Shown: positions 8,250 through 20,279, counted from the first letter of the stretch. The stretch: 64,000 nucleotides of DNA from Serpula lacrymans var. lacrymans S7.9 (GCF_000218685.1 NW_006763306.1:520812-584811); one strand, 5' to 3'. The notes: generated by a model not told the origin, from the sequence alone. Numbers and translations: made by a program.

Positions 8250-11200
8250 CCAGCTCACTTGAAATGTCTTCTACAGCTTCAACATTCACTGTACCCAAAC
8301 TGGCCAAGGATGGCTCCAATTGGGTTACATACAAGGCTTGTATAGCTGTGGCTATTGGTGCCCAAGGTCTAACCAGACACTTGTCTGGAACTGCACAAAA
8401 GCCAGATCCTCTTGAATATACCAGGGATTCTAATGGCATAGCCACAAAAACCGACGGCACTACCCTTAAAGAAGAAGACATAGAAACCTATGAAACTAAG
8501 ATTGATGAATACACTTAGAAAGAATGTCTTGTCATCCAGCAATTATTTTCTACTGTTCACGACAAAACTCTCATCCAAATCCAGGACAAGAGTTCAGCAG
8601 CTACAATATGGCTTACCATTTGTCACATGCATGAAGGCAAAACAGAGATGATGCAGATTGACATCAGACACTGCCTACAAAGCATGAAATGCACTGAATC
8701 TACAAATGTCGGAAATCACATGGGAGACATGCTAAAGATCTGAGAGCAATTAGCAGGCATGAGAGCAACAGTTGAAGAAAAGGACTTCTCTGCTATGTTA
8801 TTATCTTCCCTCCCAGATTCCTGTTGTCCACTACTCTCATCAATTTTAGTCGCTGCTCGTATATCCAAAAACCAGCTTTCGGCAATGGATATAATTGCTC
8901 ATGTAACCGAAGAAGCAGACACTTGAGCAATCTCTGCTCAAGCCAAGTCCAAAACAGCCATGATGGCCAAATCCAGTTGGAAGGATCGCAAGGCCAAAAG
9001 AAACAAACGGTACAAATGCACCAATCCTAAATGTCCCGTCAAAGTTGGTCACACAATTGAAAGGTGCTTTGCACCTGGTGGAGGTTGAGAAGGTCAAGGC
9101 CCCAAAAACAAGGCCAATCGTAGGGACAATCAAGTAAATCCTCCTCAGATGGCACAGGGAGCAAATACTGCAGCCACTGCAAATATAGCTACAATTGCTC
9201 CCAAACATGAGGACAACGAGATATATGCATTTGCTGTCAGTTCACAGGTTACAACTTCGGCAAACAAAGCTGAAACTCACATAAGTGATCATGGAGCCAT
9301 CATTGACTGCGGTGCAACAGACCACTTCTGTCCCAATCGCCACAGATTCCAATCATATACGCCAATCAATCCTATACCTATCAACGCAGAAAATGGCAAT
9401 ATAATGTACGCCCGTGGCAAGGGCAACATCACTGTTAATCTACCAAATGGGAACAAGTGCTCTTGTGTCATATTAAAAACATGCTACACTGCCCTACAAT
9501 GGCCTTGACACTCATATCTGCTAGTCGCATGGATAAGGCAGGATATACTGTTCACATAGGCAGGGGCATATGCGAGATACAATCGCTCCCACCTGGCTGC
9601 CAAATGATAGCTCAAATTCCAGAAACAAAGGGCCTATATCACATATCAAATGTCAGTGAAAATTACAAAACAGGAACATACCTTGCCAGCACAGTGACCA
9701 TATAGCCCATAAATTACTCAAGCACCTCATTGATTCAAATCTAGCTGAGGGAATTGTCCTGGATAGTTCCGAGGCCGTGTTTTTCTGTGAGACATGTGTC
9801 CAAGCAAAGGCCACAAGGAAACCTTTCCCAAAAACTAGCCACACTCGAGCTAAACATCATGCAGAAAGAATCCACTCGGATCTCTGGGGTCCGGCTATTG
9901 TTCAAGACTTGAAAGGAAAACAATACATGTTAACTTTCACAGACGACTTGAACCGAGAAACTCATGTGCGTTTACTTGCAAAGAAAGACGAGGTTTTACA
10001 AATGTATAAAAACTTTGAAGCCTGGCTCGATACGCAAAAGGATCACAGTAAAATAAAGATCCTGAGGTCTGATCGTGGAGGCAAATACACAAGCCTCAAT
10101 TTTGATGCGCACCTGCAAAAACAAGGCACTGTCAGGGAATTAACAACCCATGACTCACCCCAGCAGAATGGCATATCAGAACACCTCAACTGCAAACTCA
10201 TTGAATGTGCTTGTGCAATGTTATTTGGTGCAAATATGCCTAAATCTCTGTGGAGTGAAGCTATTAGGTATGCTGTCTGGATCAAAAACCAAGCCCCTAC
10301 CAAGGCATTACAAGGCAAAATACCGTATGAAATAGTTCACGGCCACATACCAAATTTATCCAATATTCATGAGTTTGGATGCACAGCATATATCAAAACC
10401 ATTGATGCAGGCAAACTAGACCCACATGCAAAGGCTGGTAAATGGATCGGATTTCATGATGAGTCAAAAGGGCACAGAATATACTGGCCAGAACGACGCA
10501 CCATAAGTGTCGAACACGACATCATTTTTATTCCACAGGAGCGTCTTATCCCATCCCAAAATGCCAAAAACAACAATGGCCGTATATTCAAAGATCCGAT
10601 GATTGACTCTACAAACGAACCAATTGGATTAGAGACTCTCAAAAACGAAACCATCAACAATGTACCAGCAGCCATTCACTCAAACTCACCTCCAATCAAC
10701 CCACAGCCTCATACAATCCAACCAAATGCCATCCATCCCAATCCTGTTGCCCAGCCACCTCTAAAGGACCATCAGCATCCTCCTCCAGCTATCCTTGACC
10801 CTCCTCAACCTCTAGAACCTGATCCTGCACCTGCAGAACAACCGAAAAGAGGAGAACCAAAGCCTGCGGGCTACTACAAGGCACTGCACGAAGGCTGCAA
10901 CACAGCCACATCTGCCATCAAGGAGTCAGCTGACTCGAATGACAAAAATAACAGCGTCAGCACTTACCCCGGCGCTTGGAGCGCAGCCACAGTTGCAAAT
11001 GCTGGAACCGCTAGCAACAATCCGACAATGACCGAAGCGCTAAAGGGACCATATAGAGAAAATTGGTTAAAGGCCATAGAGGAAGAGTTAAAACAAATAG
11101 AAAATCTATGCACCTGGGACCTTGTCAAACCTCTGCTGCACGCAAACATAATATGCTGCCACTATGTCCCTCAAATCAAACACGGACCAAACAACAAGAT

Positions 11201-11272
11201 TCTAAAATTCAAGATTTGATTAGTAGCGAATGGCAGTACACAAATATATGGTGTAGATTATAACAAGACATA
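8240..11272 (+). pseudogene. copia-B gag-pol, broken and truncated in RT
   Basis: The order is gag (8240 onward, starting MSPASS), a zinc-knuckle remnant (KCTNPKCP near 9016), the protease box DCGATDHF (about 9306), integrase with HSDLWG, RSDRGG and a glutamate in GISEHLN (9777-10560), a proline-rich linker, then the start of RT (CTWDLV, VANGSTQIYGVDY). Stops or frameshifts occur near 8518, 8741, 8923, 9087, 9508 and 11219. At 11273 the RT is cut by the gypsy-2 LTR, and its remaining half is not found to the right of gypsy-2. Close to copia-C in sequence. Confidence 0.88.
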
Positions 11273-11687
11273 TGTTACGATACACAATTTTCGGACCTTT
11301 AGATTTCATTCTCCTCTTCAACTTTCTTTTGTAGTTTTCACACCCTGTTCCATGCAGCACTTTCCATTATTGTTCAAACTCCACTTCTCGCGCTGCGCTG
11401 CCTTTTTCTTATTTTAGATACAAGTATCTCATGCAGTAGAGCTGGTCACACGGGCTGTGCCCCATGACATCATCAGCCACTGCCTCCATCAACTGTATAG
11501 TACACATGTACAAACAACCTGTAGTAGTATATATACCCCAATAGATCCAGGAGACTCCTCAACAAGTCCTCCTGTTGTTTACCCACAACTAACTCAGTCC
11601 TATCCAAAGGGTAACCACTCCCACTCACTTCCTCTCTAAAGCTTTGTCTGAGTTGTGCACCAGAGTAAAAAAACTTTGGTTGTTACA
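11273..11687 (+). repeat. gypsy-2 5' LTR
   Basis: TGTTACGATACACAA to TTGGTTGTTACA, 415 bp, matching 22959-23287, which lacks ~86 bp. It holds a TATA-like AGTATATATACC at about 11526. The left flank is ACATA; the flank after the 3' LTR is CTCTT, so no duplication is found. Confidence 0.82.
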
Positions 11688-12179
11688 TTAGGACTCACTC
11701 TCACTACTCTCTTGCACATTGTGCAAACCCGGTCCCCAGGGTTAAGGGGTTATTGTTTGGAAATATCCCGTATAGCAGAAGGGTGCTCTCCTAGCGACAG
11801 CCCCGTAGTGCTCAGGGAGAAAAGACAATTACTTGATACACGGCCCCCAGTGTTAAGGGGAGTACCTTAGCTCAGCAATAGTGTGGAACTATTGTTGATT
11901 AAAATTTATATACAAATTTTTTCTTCAAATACCTCTGACCAGGCCTGGCACTTGCCTCCGCCAGTTGGAGAATGGTTGACAGCTTAACAAGCGGACCACC
12001 CCCTGACAACCGTTCAGACCAGAGTTTATTACTATAACTTTATATACTTTTCAAATACAATAGTGTGGGTAGTCGGGGATTGAGACCCGTTACTCAGCTG
12101 GGAAGAGGTTGATCCGCAGATAGCAAGCGGGGACCCCCAGTTACTTTTTTTTTTACTTTACCAAAGAGAACAAGTTGAC
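11688..12179 (+). other. gypsy-2 untranslated leader
   Basis: About 490 bp between LTR and gag. There is no clear primer-binding site next to the LTR (TTAGGACTC follows it). Two similar CCCAGxGTTAAGGGG blocks (about 11738 and 11847) suggest an internal repeat. No ORF is recognised. Confidence 0.55.
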
Positions 12180-13240
12180 ATGTCATCGCAAAACCAACCT
12201 GATGTCAGCACCTTGTTGCACAACATGCGTGCACAGGTCTTGGCATTGACCACACAGCTCGTGGAGCTTCAGGCAAACCCCCCTGAACATGTCGAGCGAA
12301 AATATGACAAGAAAGTCGAGATTGTTGCTGACCCCGGCGCTTTCAAAGGAGACCGGGCTTGATTTGCTGAATGGTGGATCAAACTCCAAATTTGGATCAA
12401 GGTGAACTGGGACATGTTCGCCGACAATTTTGAGATAGCAACAGCAGTGCTATCTAGACTAAAAGGACCTGTGGCAGGTCAATACACCCAAGTTAGACTC
12501 CAGGAGTGCTATACCGCTGGTCACTGGCCCACTTGGGACGAATTAAAAATTGAAATTGAAAAATATTTCAAACCTCAGGCTGAGCGCAACTGGGCGCGCC
12601 AGCAAATCCATTCCTTCAAACAAGGGAATATGAGGATGGATGATTTCATTACCCAGTTCCTGGCTCTCTCTATTCAAGGGGGCTTAGGAAATGAACATGC
12701 GGTGGAGCTGTTGGAGCGCAACATAGCACAGGCTATTGCACGACAGCTCTACATACAAGATATGCGGAGCGAGAACCTTGCAGCAGCTGCTGAGGAGGTT
12801 CAGAAAATTGGTAGGGCCATAGAGCTCTACAACATGCAATTTGGTGGCGGGTCCACCACCAAAAACAACTTTTCCCAGAGGAGCCCTGGGTCATCAAACC
12901 AAAATAAACAACATTCTCACGGGTTCAAGCTGTTCGGGCTGCAGCCAGGACAGGGTGCTTCTATGGATATCGGCGAGGTCCAAGGCGGACAGATGCGCAG
13001 ATTCAAGGGCAACTGTTACAACTGTGGCCAAGAGGGACACATGTCCCAAGATTGCAGAAACGGGGTGCAGGCCGCCCAATAAAAAAATAATCAAGGGCGC
13101 CAGGCGCGCCAATTAGAAACTGAAAAGCCGGACAATCAGCTCAATACTCTGGCCGGTCGTTCATACAACGAAATCCGGGCCTTCTTCTACAATCAGCAGG
13201 CTGCTGAAATGAAGGCTCAGGGAAAAGAGTTCAGAGCTTA
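12180..13240 (+). pseudogene. gypsy-2 gag
   Basis: It begins MSSQNQPDVSTLL. The frame is interrupted by TGA at 12360, resumes at 12402 and carries the retrotransposon gag core (WARQQIHSFKQGNMRMDDFI) and a CCHC zinc knuckle CYNCGQEGHMSQDC (about 13015-13056). Further stops at 13081 and 13240 follow glutamine-rich sequence and fit CAA or CAG turning into TAA or TAG. Gag would bind genomic RNA in the virus-like particle; this copy cannot make a full one. Confidence 0.87.
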
Positions 13241-13246
13241 GGTCAC

Positions 13247-13888
13247 TTGGGTGCCTTCACTCCTATGAACAATGAAGTAAACCACGACAAAGTGGCCCCT
13301 GCTCCAGGGTGTTGCACGAGCAATAAAGGAAAGACGGGGATGGCTCCCCAGTTTGTAAATAAATTTCCAAATTTGTTATCTGAAGTATGTACTTGTATGA
13401 AGAAATGTGATTGTAATATTTATGATACCACCGCTGCACCAGCGTCTCCCTTGGAGTGTGGCCCCAGCGAGACAAATACTAGGGTGCTTGATTCTGGTAA
13501 AAATAAAAATAAAAATATAGAAAATCCTAAAGTAGAAAAACATGTTTCTTCTTCTTCCTCTTCTTCGGAGCCACTTTCTACAGACATCCCAAGGCGTGTG
13601 CTGATGCGCACTTATTTATACCAAAAGGAGATTTGTTCAGACGTTGGTGTGGAAAACCTTGCCCGGGGCATAGTACACCCAAACAGTGCACTGCTTGATT
13701 CAGGCGCTAACGGAATCTTCATAGATCAGGTCTGGGCGGAGCAAATTGGACTCCCCCTTGTAAAATTAGATGTGTCTATAACATTGATGGTACACTTAAT
13801 GCGGGTGGCTGCATTACACACAAATGTTCTTTTGTTGTTGAGTACCAAGGACACAGAGAACGGGTCACTACCGAAGCTACCCAACTAG
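13247..13888 (+). pseudogene. gypsy-2 protease region
   Basis: A 213-codon stretch with a serine run, ending in an aspartyl-protease active site ALLDSGANGIFI (about 13688). A frameshift near 13776 hides the next conserved part, which in the other frame reads YNIDGTLNAGG, the gypsy protease flap region (compare YNTDGTLNKDG in gypsy-3). The frame is then split at 13889 by a solo LTR and continues at 20383. Confidence 0.85.
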
Positions 13889-14211
13889 TGTTACGCACGA
13901 AGTGCTTAACAAAGTCTGAGGGTTCGTCGAGGTTTTTATAAAGAGACTTATCCAAAGACAAGTTCGAGAACGTAGTTCTGAGTAGAGGTCTTCCAACGAG
14001 AGTTGGTCTTCTTCTGAGTAGAAGTCTGATCTTAGGAGTCTAGCTTTGTAAGCGTAAACTGCGTAGAATTGTATTGGAGAATACTACTGCTGTTACATGG
14101 TATTTATGATGGAAAGGAATCGGTGATAGGAGTTAGGTCCTATCTAGGGCAGGTCCGTCCGTTGAGGACTAAGTACTATAATAGGTACTGTGAATGCGAG
14201 AGGGACGGAAG

Positions 14212-14531
14212 TATTAAGAACAAAGCTTGAAGGAAGTGTCTAGCCACTTGCTGAGAGCAATCAGGGACTGGAACTAGAGTCCAATGTGAGTAACTTTATT
14301 ATTAGAGAGTATGACAGGTATACAGTACCTAGAGTCCAATATGAGTAACTAGAGAATAGGAAGCATTGGACTCTGCAATGCTGTCCGAAGTTTTGTAAAC
14401 AAAGGTAAACAAAGCAGCCACAAAGGCGAAATAATAGAGAACACAATCAATAGTGAATGATAGAAGAATAGATAGAGAAAGGAATGAAAATATATAGGTA
14501 GCACAAAGGTGCAGAATCACCAAAACTAACA
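14212..14531 (-). repeat. copia-A 3' LTR
   Basis: 320 bp; same ends and length as the 5' LTR, differing at two positions (in the AGAGTCCAAT-TGAG and TGCAAT-CTG contexts). The AGAGTCCAATRTGAGTAACT motif occurs twice within the LTR, an internal duplication of ~65 bp that explains the shorter solo LTR at 7086. Confidence 0.92.
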
Positions 14532-14545
14532 CTCCCCCCTGATGC
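14532..14545 (-). promoter_or_regulatory. copia-A polypurine tract
   Basis: On the minus strand the sequence next to the 3' LTR reads CAGGGGGGAG, the purine run expected for plus-strand priming. Confidence 0.7.
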
Positions 14546-14560
14546 TGCACCTCCCAAGCA

Positions 14561-17500
14561 TCAGCTCCCCCCTGATCTAATAAGTCCCATCATCTTCCTG
14601 AACACTTCCACTTTAGGCTTGGCAAGAGCCTTGGTCAACAAGTCTGCAGGCATTTCAGCAGTGGGAACAAAGGTAGGAGCAATCTGCCCAGAGTCAACAA
14701 CATCTCTCAACCAATGCCATCGCAGATCAAGGTGTTTCATCCGACCATGGTGCTCAGGGTTCTTGGATACAGAGATGGCAGATTGGTTGTCAATATGAAG
14801 GGTGGAAGGAGAGGTGATAGGATAGCCCATTTCCTTCAACAAATTTCGCATCCAGCAAATCTCTTTGCCAGCCTCAACAGCAGCAATGTATTCTGCTTCA
14901 GTGGTGGACAGAGCAACAATGTTCTGAAGCTTGGAGCTCCAGGAGACAGCACCAGATCCCATCTTGACAATATAGGCACCAGTAGAACGACCAGAGTCCT
15001 TGTCACCACCATGATCAGCATCAGAGAAAGTGGTGAAGAGTTCAGTGGAATTGGGATCAGGACCAAGGACAAGGGAATGATCAAGGGTGCCTTGCAAGTA
15101 GCGGAACAAGTGCTTGACAGCGCTCCAGTGAGTAAGACCAGGATTAGAGTTATATCTGGCAAGGACTCCAACAGTGTAGGCAATGTCAGGACGAGTGGTA
15201 GTGGCCAGATACATCAGAGCACCAACAGCAGCAAGGTAGGGAATGTCCTTCATCAAAGCAGCATCACTGGATGTTTTGGGAGACATGTCCTTGGTGAGGC
15301 GCAAACCAGGATCCATGGGAGTGGACACAGGCTTGCAGTCCTTCATGCCAAAGCGCTCCAGAATGTCCAGAGTGTACTGATGTTGGGAGAGGGAGATGGT
15401 GCAATTACTTAGGTCTCTAGTGATGGAAATGCCAAGTAGGTAAGAAGTAGGGCCAAGATCACGAAGCTTAAAGTGCAGGGAGAGGTCCTTGACAGCTTGG
15501 TCAAGTGCAGAAGTAGAAGTGGATGCCAGTGTCATGTCATCAACAAAGACAGGCAGGATAATGCGCACATCAGCTCTGTTAAAGACATAGATGGCAGAGT
15601 CTGAATAAGTACGCTTGAATCCGAGTTTTTCAAGCACAGTGTGCATCTTCTGGTTCCACATTCTGCCTCCCTGCTTTGTCCCATAGATGGCCTTGTCCAA
15701 CTGGCAAACAAGATTGCGAGGACCCTGATGGAATCCCTCTGGCTGATGCATGTAGACCTTGACATCCATGACTCCATTCAGGAATGTATGGGAAATGTCA
15801 ATGGAGCGCAAATGGAGGTTGTGGATGGCTGCAATGGCAAGGACAACTCTGATGGATGATATGCGGACAGTAGGTGCAAATATTTCGAGGAAATCAAAGC
15901 CAGGGCACTGGTTATAACCTTTGGCCACATATCTGGCCTTGTAGCGCTCAACAGTGCCATCTGAGTTGCGCTTGATCTTGAAGACCCACTTGCCACCAAT
16001 AGCCTTGACTCCAGGAGGTAGTTCCACTAGTGACCAAGTACCATTGCGCTCATGAGCTTGAAGCTCTTCCATGGCTGCCTCTCTCCATTTATCTGCATCA
16101 GGACGCTTCATTGCATCTGCAAATGACCTAGGCTCAGCAGAGTCTCCAAAGTGTGCCACTTCATCATCAACTGCCTCAGAATCACTGTCATCACTCTTAA
16201 TGGTAGGAGTAGGTTGTCTGTGTTGAAGCCACCATGGTCTAGGTGGTCTCCTAGCCCTTACAGGGCGTCTCAGTGCAATAGGCAAGTCAGGAGAAGGTGA
16301 GCGATGAGGAGGGTGATTTGGAAGCTCAGGAGGTTGATTCACAGGTGGTTTTGCATCAAGGTCCAAATGAGGCCCATTGTCAGGCAATGGTTGAGGCTGC
16401 TGAAGCGCAGCTGGTGGGCCCATATCTCCCCCTGGACCTGGTGCAGGGACATCCTCAATCAGGCCCAATGGCATGGATAGCGAAGGTGGAGTGGGAGGTG
16501 GAGGCGGGACATTGTCAGAAGACCTTTTCAAGCCAGGGAAGTAGCGCTCATCAAAATCAGCTCTCTCAGAGATAACAGTGCGCTTGGTGGTAGGATTGTA
16601 GAATTTCCATCCCTTGTACCCCTCAGGGTAACCAATGAACACACATTTCTCCATATGAGAGCCAAAGACGCCTCTTTTGTTCTTTTGCACATGCACATAG
16701 GCAGTGCAGCCCCAAATGCGAAGGTGAGACATGTCAGGCTTGCGTCCATACCACAACTCAAATGGAGTGGCATGGGCCACTGCATCAGTGGGACACCTGT
16801 TCCAGACATGCACCAAAGCGGACAGACATTCACCCCAGAAGCTGTTAGGCAATGCAGACTCTGATAACATGGCAGTGATACGCTCAGTCAGAAGTCTGTT
16901 TGCTCGCTCTGCCACACCATTCTGCTGAGGACAATTCCTGGTGGTATGCTGTCTGACAATCCCATGGTCATCTGTGAATTGCTCAAATTCCTTGGACATG
17001 TACTCTCCCCCTTTGTCATCGCGCAGAGCCTTGATTTTACGCTCCAATTGAGTCTCAGCATAAGCCTTGAATCTCTTGAAAGCATCAAAGACATCTGACT
17101 TGGCCTTGAGAGGCACAACAACACGGAATCGACTGTGATCGTCAATGAAGGTGACCCAGTAGCGATAACCAGAGAATGTGGGGGAAGAAACTTGGTGTAC
17201 ATCAGAATGGATGAGGTCCAAAGGATGAGCAGAGCGAGTATCAGATGAGGGGAATGGATTGGCATGCATCTTGCCAGACAAGCACGGTTCACAGACAGGA
17301 TCAGGAGTAGCCTTGGATTCCAGTGTAAGCCCAGTGACCAGATCTCTCTGTATCAGTCTCTTGACATCAGCATGATGGTGGTGAGCCAATCTGCGATGCC
17401 AGAGCATCAAATCAAGTGGTATAGTTGCAGTAAAATGTCCCAATTCAACACAAGCAGCAGTAGATCCATCAAGGAATGCTGCATTGTTGTCATTGATAGT

Positions 17501-18814
17501 TGCAGTGAACAAGAGAGTGTTGTCACGCATAAAGGACATGGAATGAGACGAAATAGTGACATTGAAACCACTTTGACGAGTTAAATACAAGACTGAGAGG
17601 AGATTATTTCGAAGATCTGGTACATGGAGCACTCTAGAGAATTCCACAGCCCTAGCCACTTTGCCATTCATCACAGGATTAAACACCACAGTACCAACAC
17701 CAGCTGAATAGACAACAGTGTGATCAGCCAGCTTGATTGGCACACGATATGGGGTATAGTGGTGCATCCAATGACGATGAGGTGTCATATGAGAAGTGGC
17801 GCCTGTGTCTGCATTCCAATCAATGTCAGCATCAAGTTGGAGAGGGCAATGAGGATCAGAGGGATGAATGGAACGAAGACTTGCATTCCCAGCTGATTCA
17901 GTGACCACAGTAGATGAATTGGCATTGTTGGGCGAAGATTTGGGCTGCTGAGAGGTATTCTGAGAGTTGCTGGAGCCTGCCTGAGCCTTATTGCCACGCT
18001 TGTAGCGATTCTTAGCACCCTCCACTGCCTGTTGGCGACTAGCAATGTATCTGTGGCATTTGTCTTGGGTATGACCAAGTAAACCACAGAAATCACACTG
18101 AATGCGAGTAGAGGTGGTGGATTGGTTGCAATGATGGCAGTTAGGATGGGTGCAGGTGCTATTGGCAGTGGTAGACGAAGAATGCAAGGCAGAATCGACT
18201 TCAGCACGACGACGGCGATTGACCTCTTCAGCAAGGAAAGCATCCCTGAGCTGGGTCTTGTCCAAGGTGCCCAGAAGTAGTAGAGATGAAGTGAAGTGGG
18301 CATATTGATCAGGAAGTGCCCTAATCATGGCCATGCATGTCAATTCATCGTCTAATTCAGACAATGAGAAGCCAGTAGGACGAAGATTTTGAATCTGATG
18401 CATGCCTTCGTCAATTCTGGTCATGAGAGACTGCAGGGACTCGTCCTCCTTCTTTCTGATAGAGAAGAAGTCGTCATAGGCATTAAATCTCGTCCCAGGC
18501 TTCTTAGAGACGTGCACAATTGCCAGTTTCTCCCAGATCTTGACAGGATCATCAATGATGCCATCAAGATGGATGCGCTGCTCTTTGGTGACATTGAGAT
18601 ATAATGCACCAGCAGCCTTTTCAGCTCTCAACTCCCATTTCTCTATTGCTTCAGCTTCAGTCCCAGGACACTTTTCAGCGCCAGAGACGAGCCTCCACAG
18701 TCCCTTGGTCATCAACCAAGCTTGCATTTCACCACTCCACTGGGGGTAGTTAGTGCCAGACAAGGGATGGAACTTGGGATCAGAGTCAGACATGATGGGT
18801 GTTGTATAAGACAA
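14561..18814 (-). CDS. copia-A Gag-Pol polyprotein (protease, integrase, RT, RNase H)
   Basis: One unbroken frame of 1,417 codons. It shows gag with a zinc knuckle CDFCGLLGHTQDKCHRY (residues ~240-256), protease NADTGATSHM (~334-343), the integrase zinc domain WHRRLAHHHHADVKRL, and the integrase core with the three acidic residues (LIHSDVH, RDDKGGEY, NGVAERANR). RT has SIDISHTFLNG and VFVDDMTLAS, and RNase H has TFSDADHGGD and STTEAEYIA. Length and order are typical of fungal copia elements. Two ATGs are possible; the second (MSDSDPKFHP, residue 8) is in the usual gag context. All catalytic residues I can identify are present, so the protein is probably functional. Gag and Pol are fused with no frameshift site seen. 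Confidence 0.95.
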   Translation of the reverse strand: MSYTTPIMSDSDPKFHPLSGTNYPQWSGEMQAWLMTKGLWRLVSGAEKCPGTEAEAIEKWELRAEKAAGALYLNVTKEQRIHLDGIIDDPVKIWEKLAIVHVSKKPGTRFNAYDDFFSIRKKEDESLQSLMTRIDEGMHQIQNLRPTGFSLSELDDELTCMAMIRALPDQYAHFTSSLLLLGTLDKTQLRDAFLAEEVNRRRRAEVDSALHSSSTTANSTCTHPNCHHCNQSTTSTRIQCDFCGLLGHTQDKCHRYIASRQQAVEGAKNRYKRGNKAQAGSSNSQNTSQQPKSSPNNANSSTVVTESAGNASLRSIHPSDPHCPLQLDADIDWNADTGATSHMTPHRHWMHHYTPYRVPIKLADHTVVYSAGVGTVVFNPVMNGKVARAVEFSRVLHVPDLRNNLLSVLYLTRQSGFNVTISSHSMSFMRDNTLLFTATINDNNAAFLDGSTAACVELGHFTATIPLDLMLWHRRLAHHHHADVKRLIQRDLVTGLTLESKATPDPVCEPCLSGKMHANPFPSSDTRSAHPLDLIHSDVHQVSSPTFSGYRYWVTFIDDHSRFRVVVPLKAKSDVFDAFKRFKAYAETQLERKIKALRDDKGGEYMSKEFEQFTDDHGIVRQHTTRNCPQQNGVAERANRLLTERITAMLSESALPNSFWGECLSALVHVWNRCPTDAVAHATPFELWYGRKPDMSHLRIWGCTAYVHVQKNKRGVFGSHMEKCVFIGYPEGYKGWKFYNPTTKRTVISERADFDERYFPGLKRSSDNVPPPPPTPPSLSMPLGLIEDVPAPGPGGDMGPPAALQQPQPLPDNGPHLDLDAKPPVNQPPELPNHPPHRSPSPDLPIALRRPVRARRPPRPWWLQHRQPTPTIKSDDSDSEAVDDEVAHFGDSAEPRSFADAMKRPDADKWREAAMEELQAHERNGTWSLVELPPGVKAIGGKWVFKIKRNSDGTVERYKARYVAKGYNQCPGFDFLEIFAPTVRISSIRVVLAIAAIHNLHLRSIDISHTFLNGVMDVKVYMHQPEGFHQGPRNLVCQLDKAIYGTKQGGRMWNQKMHTVLEKLGFKRTYSDSAIYVFNRADVRIILPVFVDDMTLASTSTSALDQAVKDLSLHFKLRDLGPTSYLLGISITRDLSNCTISLSQHQYTLDILERFGMKDCKPVSTPMDPGLRLTKDMSPKTSSDAALMKDIPYLAAVGALMYLATTTRPDIAYTVGVLARYNSNPGLTHWSAVKHLFRYLQGTLDHSLVLGPDPNSTELFTTFSDADHGGDKDSGRSTGAYIVKMGSGAVSWSSKLQNIVALSTTEAEYIAAVEAGKEICWMRNLLKEMGYPITSPSTLHIDNQSAISVSKNPEHHGRMKHLDLRWHWLRDVVDSGQIAPTFVPTAEMPADLLTKALAKPKVEVFRKMMGLIRSGGS

Positions 18815-19945
18815 TAGAGCAATGATAAATGATGTAGGAGACGGCTATAGGCGATGGAATAGTGGCAAAGACAATGGGCAAGAGTAGGAGGCGAGCAGAT
18901 AAGATGGTGAGGCGGTAGAGAGAGGATATGGAGAGGGTCAGAAAGCGCAAGGATAGGTCCAAATAGGGTCCAAAAAGCGTCCAAAAGCGATCCAGGAGGG
19001 TGCTAAGGCTTCCTAGTGCTGCTACAGGGTTACGCCTGTGTTCCCCTTTCAATTCCACACTGATATTAACAGAGAAATCGCCTCGAGACAGTGTTGGTTA
19101 ATAGGGCTTGTATATGAGTCAACAAAGTGACTTAAGCTCCCCAAACACCGCAGACTGAGAGAGGCTCTAGGCAACAGCAAACTGAGGCAATGCAGGCGAG
19201 CTTCACAGTCTATAGGCTTGTTCTATCTAATAATGGACAGAGTAGAGAAGATTGGAGCTTTATGCACACACCAGATATGCCAAAAAGCGAAAAATAGGGC
19301 AAAAAGTCGAAATTGATGCAGAGACAGATAAGATGGATGGATTGCCACCAAATCAGAGGTATAGGGAACGTTTTTATAGAGTAATAGATGGCCCAAATAT
19401 CACAAGAAGTGAAGCACAGGATGTGGAGATATGCAATAGGAGTCCAATAGGGGTGAAAGTGCCAAAGATGCGAACTTCACAGAGGATGATGGAGTGGATG
19501 GATTGCCCCCAAATTGAGGGTGTAAAGTGCAATAGTATAGGGTAGTAGATGGCTCAAATAGGGCCAAGATCCGAGCACAGGATGTGGAGATATGGAATAG
19601 GGGGCCAAAAGGTGATCAAATGATGATGAAGGCTCACAGAAAGATCCAGCTCAAATCCAACCGCTCTGACAGGTCTCCTAGGGTTATTTAGGCCGTAGAA
19701 GACGATGGTAGAAGTTACAGGGTGATCAGATAAGGATTGGGCGAGATATGGTGCAGATAAGACCAAAAAAGCGTCCAAAATGGGGGTAACTTGCAACAAG
19801 GAGTTGTTGTTGGAGATCAAGATGAGATCAGAGTAATCTGAGGTGATGGATGAGATAATAAGAGTCCCAGAAGACAATGGTTACGATGGATAAGCAGTAG
19901 GATGCTTGGATGGTGAGATATGAGGTCAGGAAGATGGCTAGAGCA
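18815..19945 (-). other. copia-A 5' leader with imperfect direct repeats
   Basis: About 1.1 kb without a long ORF, unusually long for a copia leader. Two imperfect ~110-bp direct repeats lie at 19331-19440 and 19492-19601, sharing GTGGATGGATTGCC-like starts and GCACAGGATGTGGAGATATG ends. They may form RNA structure for packaging or internal initiation; this is inference. Confidence 0.6.
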
Positions 19946-19959
19946 CAGGGCTCATAACC
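19946..19959 (-). promoter_or_regulatory. copia-A primer-binding site, half-tRNA(iMet) type
   Basis: On the minus strand GGTTATGAGCCCTG directly follows the 5' LTR: 14 nt complementary to the initiator tRNA-Met anticodon arm. The same site occurs in copia-B and, with 12 nt, in copia-C. Confidence 0.78.
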
Positions 19960-20279
19960 TATTAAGAACAAAGCTTGAAGGAAGTGTCTAGCCACTTGCT
20001 GAGAGCAATCAGGGACTGGAACTAGAGTCCAATGTGAGTAACTTTATTATTAGAGAGTATGACAGGTATACAGTACCTAGAGTCCAATGTGAGTAACTAG
20101 AGAATAGGAAGCATTGGACTCTGCAATACTGTCCGAAGTTTTGTAAACAAAGGTAAACAAAGCAGCCACAAAGGCGAAATAATAGAGAACACAATCAATA
20201 GTGAATGATAGAAGAATAGATAGAGAAAGGAATGAAAATATATAGGTAGCACAAAGGTGCAGAATCACCAAAACTAACA
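19960..20279 (-). repeat. copia-A 5' LTR
   Basis: 320 bp, reading TGTTAGTTTTGGTG to TTCTTAATA on the minus strand. The promoter should lie here. No canonical TATA box was assigned with confidence. Confidence 0.92.

Larger units (their letters stand above)
14212..20279 (-). mobile_element. copia-A: full-length, young Ty1/copia element
   Basis: It is 6,068 bp, flanked by GGAAG (14207-14211 and 20280-20284). The two 320-bp LTRs differ at two positions by eye, so the insertion is recent. On the minus strand the order is LTR, half-tRNA(iMet) primer site, ~1.1-kb leader, one open polyprotein, polypurine tract, LTR. The LTRs start TG and end TA rather than CA. Nothing visible prevents mobility. Confidence 0.93.

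Noticed and set aside
14714..15412. 232-codon plus-strand frame
   Set aside because: It lies opposite the intact copia-A RNase H/RT coding sequence and is a shadow frame.
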